From: Baylisascaris procyonis
Taxonomy: Eukaryota > Nematoda > Chromadorea > Rhabditida > Ascarididae
DNA: 64,000 nucleotides
Assembly: GCA_037389465.1 (NCBI GenBank)
Contig: JAZARR010000123.1
Span: 2,488,501 to 2,552,500 of the forward strand
Direction of reading: 5' to 3'
Position 1 is the stretch's first letter. Each line of letters starts with the position of its first letter. The notes under the pieces are model-generated. The model was given only the letters and a program-made list of their open reading frames with translations. It was not told the origin of the DNA and ran no database searches. Below are positions 1-11,421 of the stretch, piece after piece. The translations under genes were made by a program, and so were the position numbers.

Positions 1-369
1 TGCTGCAGTGAAGTGCGCAAATGTAATCCCAAATCTAGTAAACTTCCATCTACTTCTGTCCTCTTCTTTATGATAGAAAATATTCATAAAGTTTTCCACA
101 ATATATGCAGATAATGCTTTTCTATATTAAGCATGACCTGAGATAATATTTATGTACTAGTCTAATCGCTCCATTGCAACGTCGTATACAAAGATGTGCT
201 TAAAAACCATATTTTGAATAAAATTAAATGCGTAATGATACGCTCAAAGATGAAGAGAACGAGAAAAGCTTAAAGTCGCATTTCTATGTTGGGCCATATT
301 CATTTCATATTAGCTGTTGAAATAGTAAAATATTTCATGAAGATTTGAGCACTTTTATAGCGAACATAC

Positions 370-528
370 CTCTGTAGCGCACTCGAGTGGGATTTTGATC
401 GAAATTGATCCGTGTGGCTGCTCTCGGAATATAATATTGACATCTGATGAAGCTTTTTCTTATCCCATTGAGGCCTTCTTTCGAAATGCTCTTCACAAAT
501 CCCCTCACCTTTTTCACTTGGCTAAATG
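370..528 (-). CDS. PTP-like gene exon 6 (start of PTP domain)
   Basis: Acceptor ATTTACAG at 529-536 and strong donor AGAG/GTATGT at 370/369. It encodes FSQVKKVRGFVKSISKEG, LNGIRKSFIRCQYYIPR and INFDQNPTRVRYRG. The spacing of the KEG-L-x-G-x-R motif and the final RYRG fits the first 50 residues of nematode PTP domains. The next expected element (C-x-D-x-TRV-x-L) must be on a later exon beyond position 1. Positions 1-369 look intronic. Confidence 0.55.
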
Positions 529-3500
529 CTGTAAATAATTAACTTCAGGTTACCTCTTTCAAAGTGTGGGTAATCGCCATACTACGATGAAACTTTTCAA
601 GCAATGTGAATACCGCACTTCATATGGTTCTGGGGGTATTTTCAAGAATCTGCTGCCTTACATAACAACTGCATTTTTGTCTTATCCATTACCATGGGAT
701 AAGTGAAGAATGTAACGTCAACAAAAATGAAGGCAGTGTTTTCTGTTTTTTCTTGGATAGTGAATCCGTCTTGATTGCGACTTTTCACCGCGATCAGTTT
801 CAGGTTACTTCATGCATATTAGCTCTATTCGCCAAACATCACAGAAATTCCTTTATTTTTTGATGATGATGCTCAGTCGAGGTCGAAGAACTAAGATTGT
901 CAGCTAGATAGAGTCGTGTAGGAACGCTTTAGGGCATTTTTACGATGTCGCATAATATTTGCGAGGGGAAGATGCGAAACTCTCTATTATTGCCGACATG
1001 CATACTTCATCTTCATAAATTACCCGGGATACCTTTCCGGGCAAGTTTTTGCTGCAGTGCAATCTTTCGAAATAGTAAGAATGAGTTTTTTGAGTCAACG
1101 CTGAAAAACGAAAAAACTTAAAACTACTCTTATTGTGTGTGCTCATTTCCTAATCTTTAAATTTGAACGATTCAAGATACCCACACGTCGAACTTCTCCA
1201 TTTCTCTCTTTCCCATTCCCAGTGGATCAATTCCCAGCAGTTTGTACTTCGAACTCTCTGATTTTTTGAAAATATTCATAAACAGAATGAACTGTATAGC
1301 TCAATAACCACAAAATATCAGGGTAAAATTGAAACCTCTGTGATGATTAAAATAACTCGTTAACCAACCCGTCTTAGTAGATTCCTCACGTACAGCAACA
1401 GTAACGTCCTCCTCATCGTCAGCATTCGTACTCTCGCTCTTCTGAATAGCAAAAAAAAACGATGAATAGTAAATGCGCAAATATCGGTACTTTTAGCGAA
1501 AATCTCAATCGAACCAACCTGAGGCATTGATATTGGCTCCAAAATGACATAAAATTTTCCTTATAAAAACGATGGGCAACATGCGCTCTTACACAGCAAA
1601 CACTTCTAAGGATGCGAACAACAAGAAAATGAAAGACGATGCAATAAACATGTGAGTTCCATTTTTTAATCAGTGAGTATCATTTTTATCATCTTTGCAT
1701 AGATATTTGCTAGAAGAACTAATATAACGACGTCCTGAGCACCTCTCAGTGGCTCCCAATATGATGCAAAAAAGTGCGATTCGTTTTCCATATCCGGCCC
1801 AGGTCGCCCTTCCCACCGTCCCTTTATGCACTCATGCGTTGGAAAGGAAATAGTTAAGAAGGTGCAAAGCGATACAAGGAGGTTGATTTGCAGAAGAAAT
1901 CATTAAATTTCTGCAATACCGTCTGCATTATATAGCCGACATTACTTTTTTTAAAGAGCGCGATTTAGATTATAGATGAATAAAAAGCGGAAACCTTTCG
2001 AGTAACGTTCACGATTTTGTCGGCACTCTTCCTTCGACGTTCCACAGGTACATCAACGTCGGATTTCCGGAGTTGTAATCCACCATCCACTGCAGAAGTT
2101 TTGAAAATTTAGCGGTGGTGGTTAAGATGGCAACTGGATCAAAAGCACCAGGAAAGATCAACAACTGTATCGCTTGGATTGTTTATCCTTTAGAAAACAC
2201 TCGAATTGCAAAGACACGCCCATCCACGCTATCAGAACTCGTCGAATTTTTCATGTTATGATATTCGAGATCGTCATGCATAATACTGTTGCTTCGTTAT
2301 TATATCTCGCGTTGTTCTTCGTAATGTTCTTTTCTTCGCTTAGCATTTAATATTTATATGCAAGTCAACGGTCTTAGGTTGTTTATGTGCGCCTGCCTAC
2401 TTGTATGATACTTTTTTTTCACTCCAGCTCTTTGTAAACGTGAGGGATTTCTATTTCACATGTGCGATGCTTAATCCAGGCGGAGGAAAGGTTTATGCAA
2501 ACGGCATCAATATATTCGTTGATACGACAAAAATTTTGGGTTTAGTGCGATCACTTCAGAAGCTCTGCATTATTAGGCATGGAGCGGAGTAACTACCGAG
2601 GAGCTGATGTTTTGTATTATGTCGTATTCAATGCGATATCACAGCTGTCACTATTTTTCGCACACATATTAATGTTTTTGTAAGCGAAAAAAGGACAAAT
2701 AAGCCAAGTGCTTTTGTTTTATTTCCATACAAAAGCTAGTAAAGTTTTTTTTCGCCATCAACGCTTATCAAAAACACCTTTGCAGTACATGGTGAATAAA
2801 CTTTGCACTTTGAACGAGGCATATCGCTCTACCACACACAAATTCAGTCAATCTGCAGCATCGGTCTCCAGAAGATATCGCTTTCGGTTAGAACTTAGAT
2901 AAACGAGGTCGACAGAAATACAAGAAAGATAAATGTTTTCCATCATATAGAAAAAGGCTCATATTATACACATTAATTTTCATAAATTTTCACCTTTGAT
3001 ATCGGAGAGGTTTAAGAAACCTTGCTTTTCGAATCTCTGCACTGAATGTTTTTTTCCTTGACTGTCTCACGATCTTCCTATCCTATATCGCCTGCACCTA
3101 TCATACTGGGCGGTATTTTATGTACAGCAATGAATTTTGGCATTCATTCTTGTTTGAATTCTTTCTTCGAATATAAATTAATTCGCACGTTTATGCTCTA
3201 TGGAATTAAAAGAATTCACTGTCTATGATCTTCGTCTAAACTGCAGTAGATTTCGCTGCTGAAGGATTATGGATATGATGGGACAGTTGCCGATTGTTAT
3301 CAATCTAGAGATTTGTCCCTGAAATATAAAGGAAGCGATTGTTATTGCAGCATACATCCTCTGAAAAATCTTTAAAAAGACGCATCTTTTTCGCCTGTAT
3401 CGTTTTTCGAAAAGACATTCTTATCCGCTCTTGCATTCAAAAAGACTGGGTAAATAACTTCATATGGAAGATTCAGGACCAGAAGAAGTAAGTCATCAAG

Positions 3501-6500
3501 CATATGTTATTGACATCACGTTTATAAACAGTAACGCTTACTCGTCTGCCCTAGTCGCCCATCTCCAGGCTCCTTGCACTCGATCGAGGTGCTTGAACCG
3601 CTTACCGATACCATTGCGGCTTTCTGCGCAACTTGCCCGTCACCCATCTGGAGTATTTCTTCGAGATTCTCCCGTTTGGAAGTGAGTATGTCAGCGTCAG
3701 ATGCTTTTGAAATTTGCGATGTGCTTATTATCGCTGACCGTGTCGTGGCGGTCTTCGAATCTAGTTTTGGAACAAGTGCAGGTGTTGGTAAAGAAGGCGG
3801 TGCTTTCACATCAGGCAATCTCCTTCTCTGGGCATCGCCTGAGGCTGCGGTTGGAGTTTTCTGACCAGATGGAACATGTGCATTAGTTACAGCTGTTTTT
3901 TCGGCTGCGCCGTCAGTTGTTGAATCAATTCCTTGAGCTGATTTTGCGCGATGCTCCATGCTTTTTCCTTAACCAAACGTTTATTTAAAATTATACATTT
4001 CATGCTAGTAATTAAGATGGGTCGAAATTATTGTATGGCTGCTTGTGGTGTGCAGTTATATTTCATACAGAAAAACTTAGGAAATGTGAGCAGATGGCTG
4101 CCCACAAGTAAATTTCTCGGGCTCGGTGATAAGCCGTTTTCCTTAGCCCAATAATGCAGGCATTCAGGATTCAACACGGAAATCAAATTTGTTCCTCTTA
4201 ATTTGATAATATAGACATTCTGGAATGAGCATGGCGATTTCCTTCACGTTCTCTTTACGCTCATGGAAGAGGAAAGTAACCAATTATGTTGCAACGAGCG
4301 AACTTTTCGTGTCACACCTGGCACGTTAGGCCTAACAGCGGAGCACTTACTCAAAACTTTAAATAAACTTTAGCGTTATTTGACACTTTCGTTCTCTTGC
4401 TAGCTTAATTTCCTTTTCCTTCCACCAATTTCCTCCTTCTTCTTCTTTTGCAGTCTTTATTCTGATGCTTTAAACCTGGTTCTACGCTAACAGGTTTATG
4501 CGTTTCGTTGGGGGCGACGGTTTGCGTACTGTATCTTTTTTCCTTTATGATTTCTCAGTATTCTCACCTTGTGTGGCCTGAACAACATCTCCTTGAGATG
4601 TTCGAGGCAGATTTTCTTTCGCTTCTGGAGCCGATTTTGCGATCTCCTTTTGCAGTTTAGGAGTGGCTGAGTCGATTTTTGATGCCTCTATTGGAACTGC
4701 TTGAGACGGCTGAATAGCAGCCCTATAAGTTGGGGCAGTTTCCACTTGTGGCAACTCCAAATTTTTACCGTTATTGTCTCGAATAGCGAGAATTTGTTTA
4801 CCGACACTTTTACGATGTTTCGAACGTTTGCGTGTACGACAAAAGCCAAAACGTGTTTTCTTTCGTTTTCGCTTCGCACTTTTTGAGCTATCTAAAAATC
4901 ATTCTTTAGCATATAGGATGCTCTTATGGGCTGAAGAAATTCCATATTGATTGAAGAAACGAATTCTAAAATTTGATGCATTTTATATTTGAAAATTTAT
5001 TCACCGCTTCAAAATTCTTTCGAATATTTTTTTTTCACCGACTTGCGAGTTCTTAAGAATTTCTAGCTTCACAGTTCTTTAAACTTCGAATCTTTCTGGG
5101 TAGAAGAATATGCGCTCAAGCTTTTCATATAAGCAGTTGGGCAGCCATGAGCATAGTGTACCTTACACGAAACGACAACGATACCTCGATATTCTTCGGT
5201 ACAAAGTAAAACGCATATCGAATAAATTCTTTTGACTTTTCCCTATACACCTATGCATCGATGTTGCCATATTCGTTCATTTTGAAGTGTTTACTATCTT
5301 ATGGAAGCCGGACATATTATTTGTTAACATCATGGAGCTCTTGCATTTTCAGAGGAACTAGCTGGAAAATTGCATTCTTCACCCATATACGGACCAATTT
5401 AATTCTTTCTTCAGTAAATAAATACGCTCATTCGGACACTAACATCCCACTTTTCAAAAACAAAAACCTTATAATTTCCCAAGTCTATACATTTAGTAAA
5501 CTGTGCTCACTTAAGGTAGGCCTTATTGATAGGTGTAAAGGACTGCCAAAAAATTATAAATGACAAAGGTCTCAATGTTTCTTTAATAAAAAGTTTTTTG
5601 TATAAAGCACTAATTAGTAACCTAGAATTAGTCTATGAGTTCGTCTACCTTAATAGATAAGGTGTTGAAAGTTTGGTTGACAAAGTTCTTGATGGACTTT
5701 AGTATATTTCGTTTATTAACAATGCAGGCGTAAGGGTATTATGATCTATGCAGGTCGTACATCTTCATAGTAAGATTGCGTTTACGATTATACAAAGATT
5801 TTTTGATCAATGCTTCTTAACATTACATTAATAACGATGCAATATTAACTAATATTTATTTATTTAATTTTACGTTTATGGTTATAGGACGTCTATGTCT
5901 TAGTTTTACCATTTTATTATGGTACTTTATTAATATTTCTTTGTTAGAATCTTTTAGTGAACCTTAAATGTTATTCATTTTGTTTCGATAGGTTTTACAT
6001 CAAGTATTGATCATATAAATATTGCTCTACCAGCGAACAGTATTGTTCGGTTCTATGCCGTCAACATTAACACTTACACTTATCGATCAGTAACCAACAT
6101 ACTCTAGATGTCGAATACTCATCTCTGCTTTATTCCTTAAACTATACGAATTTTTAACTTAGATTTTTAGATATTCCTTGCTTTCTAAATATATTTCAAA
6201 CATATTCTAGTTTTTATGCTCATTCTTTCTATCACAGTATTTTTAGACTTCGCTTTTCCTTTATTAAGGCTTATTCCCTCGTTGTGCATTCACATACGCA
6301 GGATCCCGTACTTGCATTTGTATTTGTGAGTTTTTGTGTTGCGCATATGCTGTGATTGCTTCGACTTTATTTTCTGTTCTATGAAAACCTCTATGCCCGT
6401 ATTCGATCTATCGTAGGCAAATAAAAGCTTTCTAACGGTGGTCTTCCGTGGACACATAAGGAAGGCCATAGGCGCCCTAGAATTCCTCAGATTTGGTTTT

Positions 6501-7068
6501 CTTCTTTGGCACTAATTGTGTGTTTTCGAGAAAACTGCAATTTTCATTTGATCGGTTTGAAGGGAAAATTAGCCATTATCTAACACCAAATGCAGAGCCA
6601 CTGCTGCTTAAAAAAATGCAGATGTTTTCTATAAATGATTTTCTTCATAGGTCTTCTTATTTAGCACGCGCATATGAGACGTTAAAACGTTTTAGGCACA
6701 AGAATGAGCGCCATAAGATATTATTGAGTGTTTATTATTTGAATGTTTCTATTCGATTGTTGAGCAACTCTGTACGGTCAAAGAATACCATGCGCTTTTG
6801 TATACAAAGGCATTCGATAAACTGGTAACAGTATGCGAAAAAAAAATTTACAGTACGTCATTTTGGGTATGACGAATTGTTAACATCATCATCGATAAAG
6901 TGTAAAACTTTTTTTGTAATGTCACAAATTAAAACGAGTCAAAATTAGAATACTTTTGTGAAGTGGATGACGATATTTGTGCTTTTTTGAACCCTTATGA
7001 GTCTTCCTTCTCTTGCGTTTCTTTTTATTTTCTTTTTTCAGACTCATTTTCTCTTCTTCTTCAACCAT
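370..7068 (-). CDS. Nematode-type protein tyrosine phosphatase, N-terminal part (3' end outside window)
   Basis: Proposed CDS join on the minus strand: 7068-6954, 4891-4568, 3967-3542, 2089-1995, 1441-1369, 528-370, then off the left edge. All five junctions agree in phase and give about 397 residues. Residues 1-75 are extremely Lys/Arg-rich (KKENKKKRKRRK, then KSAKRKRKK); about 76-290 are a Ser/Thr/Ala/Pro-rich linker; 321-344 are acidic (ADDEED). The last exon carries FVKSISKEGLNGIRKSF and then FDQNPTRVRYRG, which resemble the start of nematode PTP domains (a W/F-V...K-G-V-x-G-L-R...F stretch, then N-x(4)-RY-x-D/G-V). Known: this large nematode family often has a basic N-terminal tail before the catalytic domain. 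Inferred: a cytoplasmic or nuclear phosphotyrosine phosphatase. The catalytic HCxxGxxR loop would lie outside the window, so activity cannot be judged. The exon chain is firmer than the family name. Confidence 0.55.
1369..1441 (-). CDS. PTP-like gene exon 5 (acidic)
   Basis: A very good acceptor (a run of T, then GCTATTCAG) precedes KSESTNADDEEDVTVAVREE. Phase 0 at the start agrees with exon 4. Two phase-1 donors are possible, GTTGGT at 1368 or GTGAGG at 1389; either fits exon 6, so the exact end is uncertain. Confidence 0.5.
1995..2089 (-). CDS. PTP-like gene exon 4
   Basis: Acceptor TTCTGCAG at 2090-2097 and donor AAG/GTTTCC at 1995/1994. It begins with two bases (completing Met from exon 3) and ends in phase 0. 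It encodes DGGLQLRKSDVDVPVERRR followed by KSADKIVNVTRK. The charged, disordered character matches the exons on either side. It is too short to stand on its own; the support is phase and splice sites. Confidence 0.5.
3542..3967 (-). CDS. PTP-like gene exon 3 (Ser/Thr/Ala/Pro linker)
   Basis: A 426-base exon that is open throughout. Its ATG at 3959 is internal if the weak TTAAG acceptor at 3968-3972 is used. The frame from exon 2 continues without a gap as G-K-S-M-E-H-R-A-K-S-A-Q. The content is disordered and Ser/Thr/Ala-rich (TPTAASGDAQRRR, KAPPSLPTPALVPK) with one charged segment (KRENLEEILQMGDG). Donor GTAAGC at 3541, phase 1. Alternatively the ATG at 3959 could be an internal start. Confidence 0.6.
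4568..4891 (-). CDS. PTP-like gene exon 2 (basic then low-complexity)
   Basis: Acceptor TTTTTAG at 4892-4898 and strong donor CAAG/GTGAGA at 4568/4567. Starts with two bases and ends in phase 1. It encodes KSAKRKRKKTRFGF, RKRSKHRKSVGKQ and then a Pro/Ala/Ser/Thr-rich stretch (ETAPTYRAAIQPSQAVP). Read past the donor, the frame stops nine codons later at 4545, so a shorter isoform is possible. Confidence 0.6.
6954..7068 (-). CDS. PTP-like gene exon 1 (basic N-terminus)
   Basis: The exon begins after a TATTTCAG acceptor at 7075-7082, with the ATG six bases further on at 7068-7066. It reads MVEEEEKMSLKKENKKKRK and continues Lys/Arg/His-rich to the donor GTATTC at 6953, ending in phase 1. The next exon opens with two bases in the matching frame and is just as basic. 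The composition suits a nuclear localisation signal or an electrostatic anchor. Confidence 0.6.
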
Positions 7069-7074
7069 CGCACG

Positions 7075-7084
7075 CTGAAATATT
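7075..7084 (-). promoter_or_regulatory. Probable spliced-leader trans-splice acceptor
   Basis: On the minus strand a pyrimidine-rich TATTTCAG lies six bases upstream of the first ATG of the PTP-like gene. No coding-like upstream exon in phase was seen. In nematodes an acceptor this close to the start codon usually receives a spliced leader. The use of a spliced leader is inferred, not shown. Confidence 0.5.
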
Positions 7085-7261
7085 TCCTCTTTCATCCGTC
7101 AAATTTTTCTTTTGTGATCCTAAATTTTGCTTCCGCATATATATACAAACTGCAGACTGCCTAGTAGCTGATTGGATCAAATAACGCAATTATTTTCAAA
7201 TCTCATTAGAGATTGGATATGGAGTGGGCCCAATGTTTTGTTGAACTACTCATAAGCAAAT

Positions 7262-7572
7262 GCTTCCGTTCAGATTTCACCCTCGCGTGAAAAAGCACGG
7301 CAAATAGGTTGGGTCGGCGAAACGCGCCAGCTCTGATAGTTCTAAAAAGCCCAGAAAAAAAGACTCAGGTAGCGTCGACGTCTGATGGCTTGTAATGCTG
7401 AGAATAGAGATCCTTGCCCACCCATCCGTCACCGGGCACATCACGGCCAGTATCTGCGACCATGAAATCAAGACAGCAAGAAACCGCGCACCATCTGATC
7501 CGTTAATAGAATGAATAGTCAAACAAATATGGGAAGGACACGATTGATATTCTTCTTCAAAGATTTGCATCT
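7262..7572. repeat. GC-richer island, probable old dispersed repeat
   Basis: This stretch is clearly richer in C, G and CpG than its surroundings and has abrupt edges. A 97-codon minus-strand frame (7570-7277) runs through it, but with no splice-site logic or recognisable domain. It looks like part of an interspersed element rather than a host exon. A homopolymer-rich tract and an ATTT microsatellite follow within about 90 bases. Confidence 0.3.
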
Positions 7573-7660
7573 ATCCAAATCTTCCCTCTTCGATAAAATA
7601 TTTTTCGAAATATTTTGCATTTCGAAAAAGTGAGAGAGTAAGCCAGAGAGCTCTCTAACG

Positions 7661-7662
7661 AT

Positions 7663-7701
<39 letters not shown>

Positions 7702-7704
7702 TTT
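7661..7704. repeat. (ATTT)n microsatellite
   Basis: Eleven uninterrupted ATTT units, 44 bases. Confidence 0.95.
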
Positions 7705-9319
7705 TACATTCTTTTTTGCCATTCTATGGAACTGCAAGAATTTCCCTGAATAGCGACCATGCATACCATTAATTTTTCGACCGAGGCAATGGCTGTAAGA
7801 TTTGTCTGCGGAAGATTCGTTTCGCCGGTTGGATCGGTTGTGATTTGCCAATTTTATACACCTTTAACCGGCTGCAGCCGTGTTTAGCGTTGCTACATGA
7901 ATCCGAGATATGAGATGTATGATTCCTGCTTCTGTAGATTGCGCCTACAACGAACCGGGAGGTCGGTATTAATAAGATAGGAGCATACACATGCATGCAA
8001 ATGTGCCGCTACCGCAGTTGGAATTTCTCGAAGGTATATATGATTTCCGGAATGTTTGTAGATTGGATTAAAATATTGTAGTATTAATCTGGCCGAATTA
8101 ATGCGATCTTGTTAGCACTTCCGAACATGCGTTAACGAGTCTATCTGTGAAGGGGTTGTTGTAAGCGCATGTGCACTATCGTATCGACGGATCACCATGC
8201 AAATACATAGTCGTTTCATCAGTTTTCCGTTTCATGTAGTCCACTATGTAATGGCGGCTCACTCGACACGAAGACATTTTGATTGAAGTCTGTGAACGAA
8301 GGATAGTTGATTAACGTAGATTCCTTTGTTACCACATAAATTTGGAGGAGAAGGAAAGAATTCAAAAAGAAATCGCTTCCAAGAAAAAGCGAGCTTGGTT
8401 GTACTTGAGTCGTGTTATTGCCGTCGTTATTTCAATCGTTTATGTACCAGTTAAAGGCACTTCAAAACTTCAAGGAGCGGTAATTAGTGCTATACTATGC
8501 GTCACAGTGGACGATGCTTTTGCTAGTAGCTAAAACGAAATTGCTCAACTCTTTTCAGTTTATTTGTCGTTGAAGTGCCTCATGCTTAGCTATTAATGAC
8601 TTTTTGAATGCGTCGTCGATCCTATTACTCGTCACGTTGATAAACGATATTCGCCTTCTCTGTCCGTTGAACGATATTGATGGAAAGCATCGCTTAGAGC
8701 TTTTGAGAATAAAACTTCTTGCAATTGAAGCGGCCAAAGAATTGTCTATAAAAGCTGATTTCAGAGTGAAATACGTTCTCATATGTATGACTGATTAGAA
8801 AACTTAACTCCGCATTAATCTAGCCGGATGTGACCAAATTTTCTTCCTCGTCATGTCGTTTGTCTCTCTTCCAATCGTCATGATCGGATTAGCGTTGAAA
8901 TAAAATTGCAGAATCTTAAATCCGAGCCCTTCACCATTTCCAAAACACTGCGAAAAAGTTATTTCGTTTGATGGTAATTTCCGTTCGTGCGCATAAATTT
9001 GTGGTACACCTGTGGTCATATTTCCATCCATTTTTCGGAACATATTCTACCTGTCCATGTTATCATGGATGACGCTTACGTCAAGGCTTAAGGTCACATC
9101 TATGCAATCTATATGACTATTAGGTGAATGTAGTTGTTTGAAATTTGACAGGTGAGGCGAATTGATGGCTCGTTCTCTCTTCAGCAGTAAACTTTGCAAT
9201 TACTTTACGTGGAAATAAGATGCAATCTCCTCACATTAAAATAAAGCTGTCGTCCAATCCATTTCACTATTTCTAAAAATCATTTTCTCGTGCTTATTTT
9301 TTATCTAAATAGTAATATA

Positions 9320-9391
9320 TTCTATTACATTTCTGTGCTTCATTATTTTATTGAATTCTATTGCATTTCTGTGCTTCATTATTTTATTGAA
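9320..9391. repeat. Tandem duplication, 36-base unit, two copies
   Basis: Two head-to-tail copies, 9320-9355 and 9356-9391, differ at a single base (A or G at unit position 8). The near identity points to a recent duplication. Confidence 0.9.
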
Positions 9392-9622
9392 TCGAATTAG
9401 TATATTGATTGCGATGCAGTTTGCGCATTTGTCTACTGTTGAAAAATCCTCTGATTTTGAGGTCTCAAGAAAGAGTTGTGATAAAAAAATGAGAGAAAGT
9501 TTGTGCACATGTGACCTGAGGTAAAAGCAAATGAAACAGCGCGAATGAACATGACACGAGACAATTCCATAACGTTAGCTGGAGAAAGCGCTTCATAGCT
9601 CAGAGATACGCTGATGCCATCC

Positions 9623-10018
9623 GGAAATAACATTTTTATTGAATATGCAAACTTGGCTGCTGTTATTAATTTATGATGCACCCAACAACGGCAACACGGC
9701 GAAGCGGACGCCATCGTCACATCGCCGATGGCGTCCTCCGTCGTCGTGCAGTCGTATAGTTTCTTCACAGTGCAGTATAGAACTCATAACCTCATGTAAA
9801 CGATTAGGGGTCCGATGTTATGCTATGGGACCACATAAGGTATTCTCAGCATCGGGTCGGCATTATGTTTCGACGGCGTGCCGATGCTAGAGCGCAAGGA
9901 AATGCCTTTGTCGCTGGTGAATTTGTATTCTTGAGCGAGCGCGGAGACAACTTTTCAGCTGAATATGCAAATTTGGCTGCTGCGATTAGCTTTCGCTGCA
10001 TCCAAAGGTAACGGCAAT
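9623..10018 (-). repeat. Pair of diverged related segments with coding-like conservation
   Basis: Segments 9623-9695 and 9943-10018 align over about 75 bases with one three-base gap. In the minus-strand frame both read C-R...W-x-x-x-KLI-[T/A]-AAKFAYS...L-x-P. Within the KLI to AYS core four of five base differences are silent in that frame; the plus-strand frame has several replacements. The paralogous pieces may be tandem exons, a duplicated gene fragment or a transposon-derived coding repeat. No full exon boundaries could be fixed. Confidence 0.5.
9707..9735. repeat. Perfect inverted repeat, 10-base arms
   Basis: GACGCCATCG at 9707-9716 is followed nine bases later by its exact reverse complement at 9726-9735. 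It lies just beside the first of the paired segments and could form a hairpin. Confidence 0.8.
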
Positions 10019-10443
10019 CGTTCCGATGTCGTGTAATCCCAGCATAAACGGAAAGGAAATTCACATCGTTATACTTACGTAGTGAACTTATATTCTCCAT
10101 TCCTTTTGCTTAATGTTTCCCAGATATTGAAAGCGTCATAACTATAGCAATCAGTGTTGTGAATTTTGAGAATTTAAGGCATCTAATCAGCGACTCTCCA
10201 AATATCTACGAAAGTTATAAAACGCTCGTTGAAACGGCCTTCTCAAGAAATTTTTCTTTGACACTGATTTAAAGAATGCTGTCCAGTTGAATTCTTTGAA
10301 ACCTTCGTAGAAAAATATTCCCATGGGAAATATTTTATGAGAAATTGACGAATACATCCAGTCATCGGGAATTAGCGCAAACAAATTTCGCTGACTTACG
10401 TATTGCATAATTTGAGGTTAAAATTTTAAACTTCGTTTAAGTT

Positions 10444-10588
<145 letters not shown>

Positions 10589-11393
10589 CTGCTAACCCCT
10601 TCGACAGAATCAATGGGAACTTCTCTAATCTCATTTACGGCAATGTCTGCGGAGTCTTAGTAAACGGTTGTAACCAGAACCGTTTCTAATTCGCGATGTT
10701 CATATGAGTTGAAAGCTTTTCGCGTAAAATATTTTTCTTCATAGCAATTGCTGTAGCTGTTGGTGAGTGATAGAGTTACGGATGAATGCTTCAAACCTCC
10801 GTATTCTAATCTTCGTTTTCTCTCGAGAATGATGCTCTTTGGGATTAAAAACGTGACAAAGTGAGTGGTTTAATTTGTCGGCAGCTTTTTTTTTTCTTCT
10901 TTGTTATAATATTTGCGCAAATTCATTTCACTCAACAGCTATTCGCATATTCGTTTCTTTCAACGTTCACTTTCGACATTAGTCGCACTATTTCAGTGAA
11001 ATAGGCGTTTATTCCATGGGGAATGCCGTTTCTTTTATTATTTGAATTGTCTGAGGTCTTATTCCGGCATGAAATCGAACTCTTTCCACTTTCTTGCATG
11101 TTTGCAATTTTTTTTTGCAAGGAGGCATTATGCCAAACTCCTATCTATGCTTATTGATGCGTTATCTGTCTCACAACTTCAATTCGCAGTTATCGAAGCT
11201 AGGATGATTGAATTTATTAAATGTACTCAAAAGGGCTGCACACCCTCCTTCTGCTGCCAGACCAGCTTTGATTGGTCATTTTTCAGATGCCTTATGACAG
11301 CTTAAGCGGCCACAAAACTTGCAGTCAATTTTGGTTACAACGTGCTGCGCAGCTAAATGTCATCTTATGTACGCTTCTGCGTTGCGGTTACAT

Positions 11394-11421
11394 ACGAATA
11401 CCGTACCACGAATACCGTACC
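11394..11421. repeat. Tandem duplication, 14-base unit, two copies
   Basis: ACGAATACCGTACC occurs twice head to tail without mismatch. Confidence 0.9.

Noticed and set aside
981..1100. Possible extra exon LTQKTHSYYFERLHC in the PTP-like gene
   Set aside because: Good acceptor, but the stronger donors leave phase 0, which does not fit the next exon. Only a weak GTTTCG donor would. Exon 5 joins exon 6 without it.
1519..1559. Possible small exon KFYVILEPISMPQ in the PTP-like gene
   Set aside because: Phase fits exon 3, but exon 4 (2089-1995) with better splice sites joins exon 5 directly in phase 0, which leaves no place for it.
8342..8798. Two plus-strand frames with Lys/Glu-rich and hydrophobic content
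   Set aside because: Splice sites do not join them in phase, and the minus strand of the second is open over the same length.
8804..9043. 79-codon minus frame starting with ATG
   Set aside because: Balanced composition but no domain, signal peptide or neighbouring exon; kept only as a note.
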